Shown one piece after another: positions 24,401 through 44,300 of a DNA stretch of 64,000 nucleotides. The notes beneath the pieces are model-generated. The model made no database searches and was not told the origin of the DNA. It was given only the letters and a program-made list of their open reading frames with translations. How positions within the stretch are numbered: position 1 is the first letter of the stretch; each line of letters opens with the position of its first letter. The DNA comes from Membranipora membranacea (lineage: Eukaryota; Bryozoa; Gymnolaemata; Cheilostomatida; Membraniporidae): positions 19,093,387 through 19,157,386 of the forward strand of contig OU612069.1 of assembly GCA_914767715.1 (NCBI GenBank), written 5' to 3'. The position numbers were made by a program, and so were the translations under genes.

Positions 24401-25013
24401 GGCATCTTTATTACTAAGTCTTCTGAAGAGAGACAGACTTACAATTTCAACCCATAAAGCTTTTTTTGTAAAGCATTGGTATAAAGTTTTAAGCTTTAAA
24501 AGAATATACCAGCATTCATCTATACCAGGATTAATGGTGGCTTATAATGCGTCTATAGGCAATTCAGTTACAACCATTTCCATACGACACATCTTCGATT
24601 TCAAGTCATTAGCCTTCTCAAAGTTATTTTCACTATAAACTTTTCTGAAAAATGAGAGAAGGTGAGTGACACCAATGGTAACGAGATTGTATCGAGATTG
24701 TATCAATGATGAATCAGTTTGGATGTATTATATGAATACTGATTTTTATATTGTCTGCTCAATCAAAGAAATACTGCTTAGGTGATCACATCAGTAGTGA
24801 GCATACCACATATCATATAATGTCTTCATAGCTGACAACTTTGACCCTCATGTCAATTGAACTAAACATGGCTCCATCATTACATTATCATACATATTGT
24901 GTGTATTACCACCCAGTAGTCAGTGATAACCATAACGTACTTGATGACTTTAAGGTATTTACAATGTTCAACGCATCCAATTTTGTTAACTGTATTGCTT
25001 ACTTGTGTTGTAG

Positions 25014-28000
25014 ACTATCGATATTCATCGAGATATAATAGAACGAGGCACCTTAGAGGAAAGTCCAGAATTAGCTTGTACAAAATTGCGCCATCACCAT
25101 GTTGTTCAATATTTCAGATTCCAAACAGGTGAATATATATAACATGAGTATGCCTGATACAGTAATTATTGCGCTATCCGTATATGCTTTGCTGAGCTAG
25201 TATACTAAACTATAGTCACAGTAATTTCTTTATTCTAGGAACAAAATTAATTGACTGTTTACTCGAAGTAACTTTAGGATGAGGCATGCCTTAACCAAAA
25301 CACCTATACATAACTAGGTTTCTATATATCCTGACAGTTTTTGATTTGCTTCCGAGCAATGCCAGACCCAGTTTTTTATTATTGTAATACTGCAATAAGT
25401 TCAGGCATACAATGTAAACGAGTATGTCTTCATTGAAAGGTGAAACATCATTGAACAAAGAATTGCGAGGCAAACAGTTTGATCATAGTTGCGAATTTTT
25501 CAGTTCAAAGTTGCCCGTTTTTATGGGGCGTTATCTTTTTTAAGAGCAGTGTTGGTTCGAAATGCAAAAATTTTTTGTGAAGAACAGGCAGCTCAGATTA
25601 TTGCAAGAAGTTAATTGTTCTGTAGTATTGTTGTACATAACCTTAAACCACTGCTCACACAGCTGGGCTTTGCCCAGCAGTGCAACCAGTCAAAAATTTA
25701 AACAGAGAGTTGTGGCATCAAAACATCTAGCCAGCAGCTTTGAATGGAGTTATATGAGCTCTCAAAATGTAAGGAGTATCTTCTTCCGCAGCCATCCACC
25801 ATTAGTGATGACATATGTTGAGGTTGACCAATCAGGTTGGATCTCAGCTAGATTTTAAAGGCACCTGATTGATCAACCTCAACATATGTCATCACTAACG
25901 GTGGATGGCTGGGGAAAAGATACTCCTTACATTTTGAGAGCTCATATAACTCCATTCAAAGCTACTGGCTCGATGTTTTGATGCCACAACTCTCTATTTA
26001 AATTTTTGACTGGTGGCTATGCTGGGCAAAGCCCAGCTGTGGCAGCAGTGGTTTAAGGTTATGATACCAGCGCTGATCGATTTGGACATTTTATATACCG
26101 TTGGAAAGCTGCTGAGCTACTGATCGCTACTGATCACGTTTTTGATGAGCAATTAGCGATCAGTAGCTCAGCAGCTTTCCAACGATATATGAAATGTCCG
26201 AATCGGTCAACGCTGGTTTCATAACCTTAATCTCATTACTCATAATTCCAGACATAGAGCAATCTCAAGTTCACATTTTCATGGAGTTTTATGGTGAAGA
26301 AACTTTATTATCTCATATAAGAAAAAAGAAAAGAGTCGACGAGCAAGAGGTGAGTATGACAACCATGAGTACCTTCATATGCCCAAATCTTGTCTCATCA
26401 TTTGTAAATTCTACGAGCTAACGTAAACTGATGATAGGGGCAGATCTTGTACTGTATAAACATTTAGACAAATTTGTTTACAAATTAGAAAATTATGAAC
26501 CAATTGTCAAATGAGGTAATGATCCATAAACCTACTATCCGAAAGGAGATAATTCTATAACCTTAGTAGGGAATTAACAGCTCATCATACGCAATCATTC
26601 AAATGAAAACACCAGTCAGCTTCCATTGTAATATCCAGACTGGGCAAACCATGCTATAAACAAAACCGCTGAGCCAAAAGATTGACCAATGTTCATGCCG
26701 AAATGCTGAAGTTGAAGTAGATGATGTAACAATATACATATTTAGCTACCTTCATTTCCTTCTAAAAGCAAAAGATATTGCAATAACAAACAATGAAATA
26801 CCCACCTCTTAATCCAATAGCAGTGTCACTACACAGATATGTAAGATACTTTGTGCTAGAACTTTGCCATTACGGCATGCTTAAGCTCCCACTCAGTCCA
26901 TAATTTCAACATACCTTATTTTATCACTTTATTCTTTTTTCTAGGCGGTTTTAATTGTCAATCAATTATCACAGGCTCTGGAGTATATCCACAAGAAGAA
27001 TGTTGTTCACCGCGATATTAAACCTGACAATATATTCCTACCTGGAGGAAGTGTTAGACTTGGAGATTTTGGTGCATCAAAGTTGCTCGAAGAAATGGGG
27101 TGTGTGTTATTTCAGATCTTAGCTACACTTCCCACTTCTGTATTCCAAATTCGCATCTCATAAATTGATAATTATTACATAAAATCTTATTCATCAGTCA
27201 GTGTCAATGTCAAAGTCAATTTAATAGATTCCTTAGTTCAACCAGCCATTTCATTGTTTCGCGAACTTCGGTTGCCAATTTGATCAGAATTACATCTGTT
27301 GAGCCTTATCACCACTCTCATCGATGTGATCATAAATGCTTAAATTTTTTTACTCAGCAAGAGCTATTATGTGATGTCCCAAGGTTTCCACTCAGCTACA
27401 GCTTACATGAGCCCAGAAATTGAGCATGCTTATCATAACAAGCATATACCTATGAGTGATAAAGCTAAGGTTTACGAGTACTGCAAGGGTGACATATGGT
27501 CTCTGGGTGCAACACTCTACCAGATGTTTACAGGGGAGCTGTATTGTGATGTGAGTATTATTAATAATTTATTAACTACATTTATTAGAGGTGATGCTTA
27601 TTGATCAATGGTCTTTGCGAGGGAGAATCCGTTGATTGCTGTATAAAAAAAGAAACATACTCATTTGCTGATGAGGATTCATTCTCTTTTAACAGACCTA
27701 CGAGCTTTTAGATGGGCCATCACAGTACAAAGTCAAACCTGTTCCAGGCCTACAAAAGGGAACACAGGATCTGCTTACCCGCATGCTCAGCTGGGATGTA
27801 GAGTGAGTTGATATCATCTATTAAAGTGTTTCTAAAGGAACAGGTTTCTTGGTATCATTTTTGAGCTTGAAATCAGATTAAGACAGCTATCACACATGCA
27901 TTTGCATATAAAATTAGTCATCAGAGTTATTTGGTCTGGTAGGTTTGGGGGACATAAGTTAACAACATTGAGTTGCCTACTCATGCACCGCCCAACTAGT

Positions 28001-28753
28001 CCAGGCGATTTGTGATGAGCCTGTTATTGGGGAAATACTGTAATATTAGTGACTATCGTGGTTAGATAACAACTTTTGCAAATAAATGACAAAGTCACTC
28101 ACAAGTCTGTCTGATGACATAAAAGTTCAAAAGAAAGTTCTATAATTTGTATACACACTATTTGATGAGTTGAGACCGCTAATCAAAACAACCTTTATAT
28201 CTGTTATGAGCCCATGTCGAAGAAAAGATTAGAAGAACCACTATACATTACAATCAACGACTATGACTTTGACCAATGAACTCCCTCTTCATTGCTTTGA
28301 CGCATTCCCTGTCGGCTGTTTTTCAAGCATGAAAATGAGTGATTTTCATTTCAGACCGATGCGCTTGTTTGCTCTGTTAAAATAAGATTATAATGGAGCA
28401 ATTGATTCTTCCTGCTGACAAAGCCTTGCTTATTTCAGATTCATCCAAACATGGTCCATGCAATGCTTTATAGTTTATACCAAACCTTGTAATTTACCCA
28501 ACACTAGCCTCCCAAATCAGATCCATACTGAAGAAATAACTCAAAAACTCGACAAATGAATTTCCTAAGTGACTGTTGTGTGCAGTGACATGTGCTCTCA
28601 TAAGACCTGCTGCACTCAGTCAGTAATATTGATAGTCTATGTTAAGATGTGCTGAGTATCTGTGATGCACACAGATGAACAAGATTGATTGAAAAAATAG
28701 AAAGTTTCTCCAGGTATCCCACTGCTAACACAATTATCAATACTCCTCTTTAG
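25014..28753 (+). CDS. Protein kinase A: C-terminal part of a serine/threonine kinase, 5' end not found
   Basis: Six exons join in frame: 25,014-25,128, 26,252-26,349, 26,945-27,099, 27,358-27,550, 27,696-27,802 and 28,714-28,753 (235 residues to the stop). The reading covers the helix-C region ([20 protein letters not shown]), hinge (VHIFMEFYG), catalytic loop [10 protein letters not shown], magnesium loop [26 protein letters not shown] and a final [14 protein letters not shown] segment. HRD and DFG are intact, and the layout fits NEK/STE-like serine/threonine kinases. The first recognised exon starts in phase 0 and should follow an exon with the glycine loop and ATP-binding lysine, which I cannot see upstream. 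A zinc ribbon is also not seen, unlike the neighbouring kinases. It could be intact with a diverged 5' exon, or a 5'-truncated pseudogene. A TTAA element and a palindromic element lie in its first visible intron. Confidence 0.7.
25643..26056. mobile_element. TTAA-type fold-back MITE, copy 3
   Basis: The ends are TTAAACCACTGC and GCAGTGGTTTAA. Flanking bases also mirror (CATAACC before, GGTTATG after). Arms of about 200 bases pair around a short centre near 25,845. It lies in an intron of kinase A. Confidence 0.9.
26061..26222. repeat. Short palindromic element beside the TTAA MITE
   Basis: Left ATGATACCAGCGCTGATCG and right CGGTCAACGCTGGTTTCAT mirror each other. GAAAGCTGCTGAGCTACTGATCG and its complement form the inner arms. 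It begins within five bases of the preceding TTAA element, so the two inserted side by side. It ends about 30 bases before a kinase A exon. Confidence 0.85.
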
Positions 28754-29322
28754 GAGGCAGTCAAATTCTTTTACATTTTACATCACCCTGAAGTCCGAAA
28801 CAACTAGATGACAAATTTAGTGAGTTGAACTTACTTTGTGACTTGTAATTTCTAGGTTTTAAACAATGTAAATGACACAGTTTATCAAAAAAAACCTTGA
28901 GTGTTTAAACATCCGACTATTTGCAATAATTGTTGAAAAGATTGTCAAAACCTCAAATCACTCAGTATTAATCATGGCATGCTTTGGATTTCAACATCAT
29001 CCTAATGCCGGAAATGTCGAGATTTACAAAGAATTTATTTTAGATTTCTGTGCGATTTGGAAATACATATTTTCAAGAAAAACACACAATCTACCTGTGT
29101 AAATTTTGTATCTTCCATTGAAATTCTATTGAAAGCCGCTATTCATGAAGCTAATAATTGAAGCATATCACTGGTTTTCATGCGTACTGAAGACGGAGTT
29201 TGATTGGAATGTCATAGCCACAATCTCATTTATTCATCATATTAATGTAAACAAAGCCTTGAAATACTTAGCGATGTATTGATCTGCCTTTATATTGCCA
29301 ATTTCTATCTCGCGCAGTAACC

Positions 29323-29505
29323 ATGGTTAACAGAAAGTGTTGTATCTGCCAAAGCACTGTGGGTTATTTCCAGTGGCCGAAATCATACAGATTTAAACTT
29401 GAGTGGTGTGACTTCCTCAGATATTTTCCCTCTGTTAATCACATGGACTCGACGTCGATTTGCTACAAATGCCTCCTAAATGATATTCAATCTTGCTCTC
29501 ACTAG
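29323..29505 (+). pseudogene. Short THAP-like zinc-finger ORF, likely mobile-element remnant
   Basis: The 60-residue frame has a CCIC pair near the start, then YFQWPK, a basic/aromatic stretch with W and FL, and SICYKC near the end. Spacing resembles the C2CH THAP domain of transposases and related proteins, but the last pair is CC rather than CH. It starts with a possible ATG and has no obvious partner exons. The assignment is tentative. Confidence 0.3.
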
Positions 29506-30354
29506 AGCTGTTAATCTCCCTGTAATTTTCATTCTCACTGTCAGATGAGCTAGAGCTGTAATTTTTTGCCATATTTGATTTAGATCGTTAGCTTTGTCAT
29601 TGAATTATGAAATGTCATACACTATTCCATTTTACCAGCTAAACCACATGGGACAGATAAATAATGCCTTGTATTTACTCATTCATTCAATAGATAAATT
29701 CTGTGTGTTTTGATATCACATGCAGAATATCAAAACCACTGTGTCATAACAATAAGCCTTAGTTACAAAGTACTGTATATTCCCATTATAATCAGAGGTA
29801 CTAAAAAGGTACTATATTCAACAAGTGATCACAACTCCAAAGGAAAAAATAGTACCTTTTTAGTACCTTCTCATCCCAACTTTGAGGGCAAATAAGTCTC
29901 AACTGGGCCACAGGCTGCTTTTGAACATAGAATAATGTTCTAAACTAGACTGAGATCTCTAGAATGATACCAAAAATTCTTATCCTTTACAAGCACTTTA
30001 AACATCTTAATCGGGCAGGAATCTTCTGTGTATTGAGACTTGAGCATAGCTAATTTGATTTGGAGAATGACATGGTTTAAACCGTCTCCTTCACAGATAG
30101 AGTTTTATAGGGATACACGACTGCCACAGTATATTAGATGGAAACACGTTGACATGATACACAAACATATAGCTCTGAAAAGGTTGATCTTGCATTTCAG
30201 TGTTTCACTTCGCATTCTCACGAGCAAGTTGGAAGGTTTAACTCTGATCAACTGACAATAGGCGACTTACTGAGCCCAAAAATAACATTTTTACAATTTG
30301 GAGTTGTGTTGTCAATGCCCATGATAAAGGGACAGTTCACTATAGGAAGGCAGA

Positions 30355-30640
30355 GTCAGGAGTGGTCTGACGGTTAAGGGTATGGACTTGTGATCTTATG
30401 ATCCAGGTTCGATTCCCGGCGCCGGCTGTCATTTCTGATTTGGCACTGGCAGGCCATTCATCCTAGCCAGGTCTGTTCGGATCAGGACCATAAATACAGG
30501 AGGTCTGCTGTGTGCTTGCATGCAGTATAAAGATCCCCCTCTGCCTCTTCGAAAAAAGGGTATAGGGTACTACCCCACACAAGCCACCCGAGCTTAAGGG
30601 GGCCCGTTATATAGGGCGGTCAAATAAGACCTAGTGCATA
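30355..30640 (+). mobile_element. tRNA-derived SINE
   Basis: The tRNA-like head has GAGTGGTCTGACGGTTAAGG as a possible A box and a clear B box GGTTCGATTCC. The body runs about 200 bases with CTGGCAGGCCATTC and ends near GGGCGGTCAAATAAGAC. Its body differs from the SINE at 23,826, so at least two families are present. Confidence 0.65.
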
Positions 30641-31107
30641 GAGATAAAAAAAGGATACTAAAATATTCTTATTTCTTTGATAACTCGGTAGCAGCGCATA
30701 TTCTCAAAGTGGCATTCACAGATCAGGTGCATAATCTACCAAGAAACACATTGGGATATAGAAAAAAATTCTAGCTCCTCAAACCTTCAAACTAGCGATG
30801 TAGTTCTTGCAGTGTCATAACAAACAAGGTTATTATTCTGGGATATGTGGTAACACCTTAATAATAATATAGAAATTATTGATACAATGAAAGATTAGAT
30901 ATAATAGTGGTCTGAATGACGCAAGCACCGTATGAAATATACTGCAAACATTGGGTCTGGCATATCTAACCTGGTTTTTGTACCACAAGACACTGAAGCA
31001 AAGGTTATAAAAACTGAAGTGTGAATGATTAAAACCAGGTGTATTTAATGCTTCGCCCATATAAATGTCTATCTATTTGGTCATCTGACATCAAGTAACA
31101 TCACAAT

Positions 31108-31302
31108 ATGGAAGATCTTGTAAGCAGCGATTTGATATCATTGGATGAAGTCGAAACGTGGGACGCAGAAGCACTGAAAGATTACTGTAGGCGTAGTGGT
31201 TTTAAGTGCTCTAGAACAAGAAAGGAACGCTATTCAAGAGCGTATACATTATACAATGCTGAAACCTCAGAAGTGCCTGGCCTAAGGGACCAGGAAATAT
31301 AA
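31108..31302 (+). pseudogene. Short SAP-like ORF, likely mobile-element or domesticated fragment
   Basis: This 64-residue frame contains WDAEALKDYCRRSGFK then basic residues and YSRAYTLYNAE. The pattern resembles SAP helix-extension-helix DNA-binding motifs, which often start invertebrate repeat proteins with YqaJ-type nucleases. No nuclease motif follows in the next kilobases. It may be a decayed remnant. Confidence 0.3.
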
Positions 31303-34300
31303 AAAAAAACAATATGACATTATCCAAGATTGGAGGGTCAGTTCCAGACCCTAATCGACTTAAATGTATGATGTTCCTTGACAAAAAGGCCACCCATCTC
31401 ATACTTAGAGGTACATAAATTTATCTCCAAACTGGGACATTCTCATTCTGACAGTGTCTTAACAAAAAACAATCCTCCAATGACAATGCTATCCCTGATT
31501 CCCCAGCCGTGGGTGCAGCGGCTACACTGTTTCTTGGACAGCTGAGATGCAAAACGGCTGATTTTACTACCAGGCATTAATCAAGTTGCGACAAATTTAC
31601 ATTTTCCGGTCATGATGTAACACGGATTATCTTTGTCCGAAGCAGTGAGCAAATATTCTCATGAACGACCAGACAGATTCACAGTGTAAACTCAAATTTT
31701 TCAGTTAAATTGATTAACGGGGTTAAGCCAGGTTTATTACATAGCAGAGCTGTAACATGCTGTAACAGTCATAAGGGACAACAGTCAATTGAATAGTGTA
31801 GTACCATAATAATCCTAATAATAATTTATAATCTTTGCCTAAAAGACAATTTACAATGTGGTTATGGTCAACTTCAGGACAGCAACAAAACTCCACAAAA
31901 ACCTGATATTATAATTATTGATCAGGAATCTACAGCTACAATAGCTGCTGCTCAAGAATTGAACAAAGTTAGGAAGAAAGTTGATGTTATGAAACACTAT
32001 CAAGCAGCCAATCCATAGCACAACTTGTGCAGAATATAAACAGCACCGCTCAAGAAATAAATTATGTTCAGTGTCTCACCATGAACCAGAGTAAAAGGGC
32101 TTAATAGTTTCATTTCTTGGGATTGCTGTGAGGGTATTGTACTAGTATAGAGACGCTAGGCTAGATAGCATACACATCGAGGGTGTCGGCAACGAACATT
32201 TTATTGGTTGTTGTACCAAAATTACCGCCCTCTTACATATGTTGCGTAACTCTTCCTAGTTAGGATAATTGGTATGGAAGTAATAATAATCTCTACAACT
32301 TGTGTGGTGACACTGTGTTTGTAATAATGCTGTAGGCTACATCGTAAGGATAAATTGGAGCGCAGCGTAAAACAGAAATATAAGTTGATACAAAATGGAG
32401 GCTCGTCGATTAGCTGGTTGGCTGTACGAGTCTTGACAAGAAATGTGGTGCATAAAATGACGACAAACAAGTCTATACTTAGAATGAGTGCGGTTAATAG
32501 TGATCAAGATTTCCATGTAGTGAATTGTAGGGCTGTGGTTTACAAAAAATGTCAGCATCAACATTTCTAATGGGTAAAAAACTGCTAATAGGTAATTGCG
32601 ACAGCATTGCTCGATCTAAAGATTTAGCTGCATTAATCAGATTTATGATACTGATACAGGTATGCCACTGGAAATTATGTCACCTTCATCTGATAATCCC
32701 TCGTGCATCGATAAAAAAGGGAAACTAAAAACAAAGCCTGATTATTATGGCCAAATCTAATGTCAGATGATGATCACTGGTATAACAAAGTATGTTTTTT
32801 CTTTATTTTACAATAATTTATCGCAATCCAAGATGGAAGTTTTAGATTATGATGAGCTTTTCAGCTCCGGAATGAAAACTAATCTCTGCTTGTTCTTTGA
32901 AATGGAACCAGAAATTATCCCTCATTTGAGTAAATTAAGTTAAGTTTGCATAATGCTCAAAATAAAATTTGGCCTGACCTGCTCATGAGTCAACCAGTAT
33001 GGCATAGGTATGACAGTGTGCTTAAAAATCTGTCGCATTTATATCGTGAAAACTTGTATCGGAGCTGACAATAGGACTTCAGAGGACATATGGGTATATT
33101 TTTGTTATTGCTAGGTAATATCTGGCTACTGACATCGCTCATAATTTACATCGCTGTCTGAATAATTACATTATAATGGCCTCATCCAACATTCACTTAA
33201 TCCCGTAGAGGCACAGTGCCCTCACTTGTCATCAGCATGATACCTCTATTTTTACCTTATCATAGCAGACAATAAACATAGCATAACATATCTATGCCAA
33301 AATGCGTACTGGTGTACCTTAGTTCAATTTATTGCTGTGATGAGCAACATGCCTTTACTGTAGTTACCTGAAAAAACCACTGGGCAGTACATTAAAAAAT
33401 AAAAAATAATTCCGAGTAGGGTATCGAAAACTATGCCATCAGATACCTTACTACACTGACATGATCCTATGGAAACCCCATAATTTTAGCTTTTTTGGAA
33501 TAGGAGTTATTCCATGAATTCTGTCATCACTAATGATGTGCTCAATGCCACTGTCCCTTTTCCAAGGGAAGACAACTTGATGAAAATTGTTTATTTTCAA
33601 TGGCCTGGTAGGTCGCCTATTGTTTCAGACTCCTACAAAGGAAAATCTCTTGCTTTGATAGCTCCCATAATTAAGCAACTGAGAAATTAGTTGTTGATGT
33701 AATTTTTTTTACAGCGGAAGACCATCAGCAGAAGAAATAGTTGATATAACTGTTGAGGTAAAGGCAACTACAAGTTCAAATTATATAGTTTATAGTGCAA
33801 TACACAATAAATATCATTTTTCCTTCAATCGCATTAATCTGCGATTAAAAAAGGTAAGAGCAAATGGAATAACATGATGTTAAGAAGTATCTTTGTCTGT
33901 TTTAGCTGGGAAAGATATTTATAAAAAAACCGAGGCCTTTCATTGAGATAAGCCAAAACTTAACATCTATGGAGATGGGCTGAGAGATCGATCTGCAGCA
34001 GCTCACAATGGCACAGGAATCTTAAATGCTGCTGTCCTGCTACATTTTTAAAATTTATTTTCATGCAATAACATTGCCAGAAGATAAAATTATTTGTGGG
34101 CTTATATTGGTCAGTTTAGTACACAGTGATATGTCAAGGATTTATGTTGTACCAAAAGCAGCCTTAGCCAGTCAGTACTAATTGATACACCTGCGGCATC
34201 ACTCAAATTCCGCCATAAACATTCTGGTTACGACTTCATTGTTAGTATGTTAGTAAGAGAGATCATGATCTTACAGACCATCTTTGTTCCATCCAACCTA

Positions 34301-35170
34301 TTTCTGGCTTTATGTGCAAAACGGGAAGTATCATTTTCAGACATACTGAACAGACGAGGTATGTCTTTTGAAATCAGGCAGCACTACACACTTACAGAAG
34401 ACGGGGGGGGGGGGGGGAAAACTTTGACAAGACTCTATTTTGATGACTCAAAAATTCAAATAGACCACTTAGAAATGTCTAAATGATAGTAATCGATCAA
34501 GTAGCATTCCAAACGCAAAGCCTCATTTACACTTTTTGCTCATTTGGGGGAAGTATGCTATATTCCAGGGTAATTTTTCTTTGCCTTTACCATTTATTGT
34601 AATGCGGTTTGCAAAAAACGCAATTTGAGATTGAGGTCATTTGATAATAAAGCCACAAAAACACAATTTTTTGCTATTTAATATGAAGACATCACATCTC
34701 TCAGGAATAAGTACATCCAACCATTTGACCTAATTTCTGAAGTATATTAGGGTTCTTGTTATCACCTCCCTTCACAATCTGTTGACTGTTCATCCTGAGA
34801 TGCATGAACACTGCTCTCTGCTTATTAGAAATTGTTTTTTATCAATAGCCTGAATCAAGGAAGAGGTGAGAACTAATTATCATATCATTTTATTTCTTGT
34901 AAGGATATTTATTTGAAGTAAGCACAATCAAAAAATTTTTCCTTTCAATTTAATACTTCATCAAAAATCATGTTCTCTCACTCTTGATTCGAATGTTGTT
35001 CGTATTATTTTGTTTCTTGTTGTTGTACTACTTTGGTTAGCAATATTCACATTTTATTAACCTCAATCCTATTTTACAGGAATATTTTTCATCATTTCTC
35101 ACAACTGAATGTTCTCAAAAATTCTATTCCCAGCAAGAAGGTCCTTACACCATCAAACTGCTATTTGCAA

Positions 35171-41350
<6,180 letters not shown>

Positions 41351-44300
41351 TAGCTTTATTTCTATTTGGACCTTTTACGACCTGCAAGGACCACCATGGC
41401 CATAATTTGTTTTGATGTAATTTTCTCAGAATTGACAACAGTCAGATGATTATTACTTTGCTCAAAACAGTTATTGTATCGATCCCTTTTTCGGGAGATA
41501 ATTCCAATAACTATGCCAGTCAAGGCACAGCAAGTTATTCTCCTGACTGACCGATTATTTTTTTTCAGTCCAAGCTCATCTGAGGAATCAAAGACGTTTG
41601 AGGAACGAGTAAGTTTTATGATCAGACAAAAGAGCCTGTAGCATATCAACATAGTGTCATCTTATCTAAGTGCTCAGACAGCTGCAATGTGAGTACTACC
41701 TTGTCAACCACTGAAATTGATTATTTGATAAGGCAAGGCCACTAACTTGCATTGCAGATGTCTGAGCACTTAGACTAAGTGTCAACCCAAACGGATTCAC
41801 TACCATCTCATTCTTTCTCACAAATAAAGCAAGTGGCAATATTTTTGTAATAACGTAACCCAGCAGTTAAGCGTTTCCCTAAAAAAATACTTGATCACCC
41901 TTAACGACGGAGTTGTTTTTATGGATCATCAACTGACGCTGTTCGATGGTTTCTTATAGTACCAACACATTTATCATTGTCATGATTTTGATAGGAAATG
42001 GATGGCTTTTGTTAATATTAATGCTAGACATCGGCTAACAAAAACCAATAAGATGTAGGCTCATTTCCATATGGTTTTAATTTCTTTTGATCTAAAGGAG
42101 GAGAGCAGCAGAGTTGCCTTGTTGAAAATCTATGAGTGACGCAGGATTCATAACCACAAGTTCAAACATGCTCTACTGACCTAACTCCGATACACCGGTA
42201 GGGTTATTCTCAAAGGAAGGTACTCTGAAGGCAACATCGGAAGACTTCCACCTGATAGATTTCCTAGTCTGCATACGACACCATACATCATGTAAAGAGC
42301 AAGACAGCAGTCAGGTTATGATGTACCATGGACCCGATTTGGGCAATTTAGGGCTTTTTTAACGTTACACATTCAGTTATTGTATCGAAATGGGGTTCGT
42401 CTGAAACCACTTTGGGTTGAGTCAGTTCTATGTTTGCTGCCTTTATATAACAAGGAAATATTATAATCATACATATTGAATAATCTCTCAATTTTATCTC
42501 ATCGCAAGTTCTAAGTGGTCATAATATAAGCGTCTGTGAATAAAAAATATTTTCAATTACTTCTTGATGCTTTTCAACAAAACAACAGCTACTGATTTTT
42601 TCTTTTATATTCAACTAATTTTATTAATTTTTTTTTAAATCCCACTGCCAAAAATAATTGGTTATTCATTCACAAATTTGCTCAATCAATGATCTTCAGG
42701 CTTGTTCTGTATGCCCTTGCTATTGCATTGTAAATTGATCTTCGAGCTTTCAGTGGGGCAGTCTAAACCATTGGCGCAGATAATCAAATGTTGCCCTATC
42801 CTTCCCATATTTTTCTCGCTTTTTTATATTTCTTATCAAATTATTATGGAAATTGTGTCAGTTTTTTCACTAGCAATAAACATTAATCTATAAAACAAAT
42901 GAGTTTTGGAGAAAAATTAGCTTGTTGTATATTGAGAGCCCCTGTGGCTTATGCACTTTCCAACACATTAAAGGAGAGGATGACAGTCATTGAACAGGCA
43001 ATTGTAATCAATTTTGCATAAAAATAACACAGCCATAGCTGAGAAGAGTTGCATAAAGTGCGTGAATTGTGTAAATTGATATTTTTTGCCGATGTGAGGT
43101 TGAGTCTTCCAATGTTTGCTAACACAAAAAATGGGTATTTTGTGGTGGGCTTTGTGCCAAATATAGATATAATATTCTTCAACATAATCCTATCAATTAC
43201 GATTCACTGCACTGTCGTTGCAATTGCATTGTAACATATATCAATCATTATAGGGATGATTGGTGTAACTATTTCCTTTTGATTATTCAGAGTACACATG
43301 TGTTTTAAAGGTATTATATAAAGTACAGCGGTGCAGCACTTTATGTTTGGTAATCTGAGTCAGGTGCTCTTTTGAGGCTTTACTGCCGCCCATGTTGATT
43401 AACCGTCACCGTTCTCTTTTGTGCCTACCACTCATTCGCTTCGAAATTGTGATGCAATAGATGAAGCTCTTTCTTTATAACCAGCTAAATCTTTATCGCT
43501 CCACTGCAACAATTGCAATCCTTACTTTCATGCTCAGACTCTCAACCGACCCAGCACAGGTAAATCTAAATTCACTCAGCAATGCCCCCTCATCCACATA
43601 AAACGGAACCCAATTGCGAGTTGACAGTATTCAACTCTCTGACTTTCTCCCTTCACAACCTGTGCACCGATTGCCAATTACTATCCTTCCCTATATGTAT
43701 TTTAAGAGCAAGTAAGATCTAAATTAATAAATGATTTTAATGATAACAAAGGGTATTCCAGGCTGAATGCTGACGGGAATTGTTGAACAATCAATCTGTG
43801 TTAAATGTATTTCAATTATATACAAATTTGTTATAGGAAACCAAGTATTGTCTTGCGATTTCAGCGTTCAACACTGCCAGTCATGATGATGAGTCTGACA
43901 ATGTAGGAAAATTTTAGCAGTAGACCAGATCGCATATGCCCAAATGTTGATGACTCTGTTTGTTAACAATATAACGAAGGCTTGTAGTATAACTAGGAAT
44001 ACATTGAAACTGAATTGAGTTATAATACATTTTTGGTGCCATGAAATGCAGCAAATGTCTAGTTATTTTATTCTGTATGCTGCAAAACACAGCCAACACT
44101 AAAATATTAATTTAAGATCAGGAGTTACGTTACCATTGACATTAAGACGACAACTCCGAATTGTTGAGATCATATTAAATTGAGTTGGCCTGCAAAACAA
44201 GAAACGCAAATTGATTCTTCATCAAACTCCAATATCGATATAAAAAAACCCATGTGTGTCGGTTGTACTGGTAGCCATAAATAACTATATTCCATTTTTA

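Larger units (their letters stand above)
19887..25013. other. Gap between the scaffold-like gene and kinase A
   Basis: It contains the 3' flank of the scaffold-like gene, an inverted repeat (20,720-21,231), a SINE (from 23,826) and a TTAA element (23,993-24,400). The ATP-loop exon of the following kinase should be here but I cannot find one. A lone ATGAGAGAAG before GTGAGT (to 24,661) and a possible donor after 24,954 are weak candidates for its 5' exons. ORFs at 22,207-22,788 look like nothing known. Confidence 0.4.
28754..35170. other. Repeat-rich gap between kinases A and B
   Basis: No complete gene is recognised. It holds two small ORFs with DNA-binding-like folds (29,323-29,505 and 31,108-31,302), a SINE (30,355-30,640) and a hairpin near 29,793-29,868 built on AGGTACTAAAAAGGTACTAT. 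Other short ORFs, such as 32,355-32,570 and 34,247-34,486, show no recognisable motif. The region may be remnants of larger mobile elements. Confidence 0.4.

Noticed and set aside
41570-41608. Additional exon of kinase B encoding PSSSEESKTFEER
   Set aside because: It has acceptor and donor dinucleotides, but the checked frame already ends at 41,350. It could only belong to an alternative transcript I cannot support.
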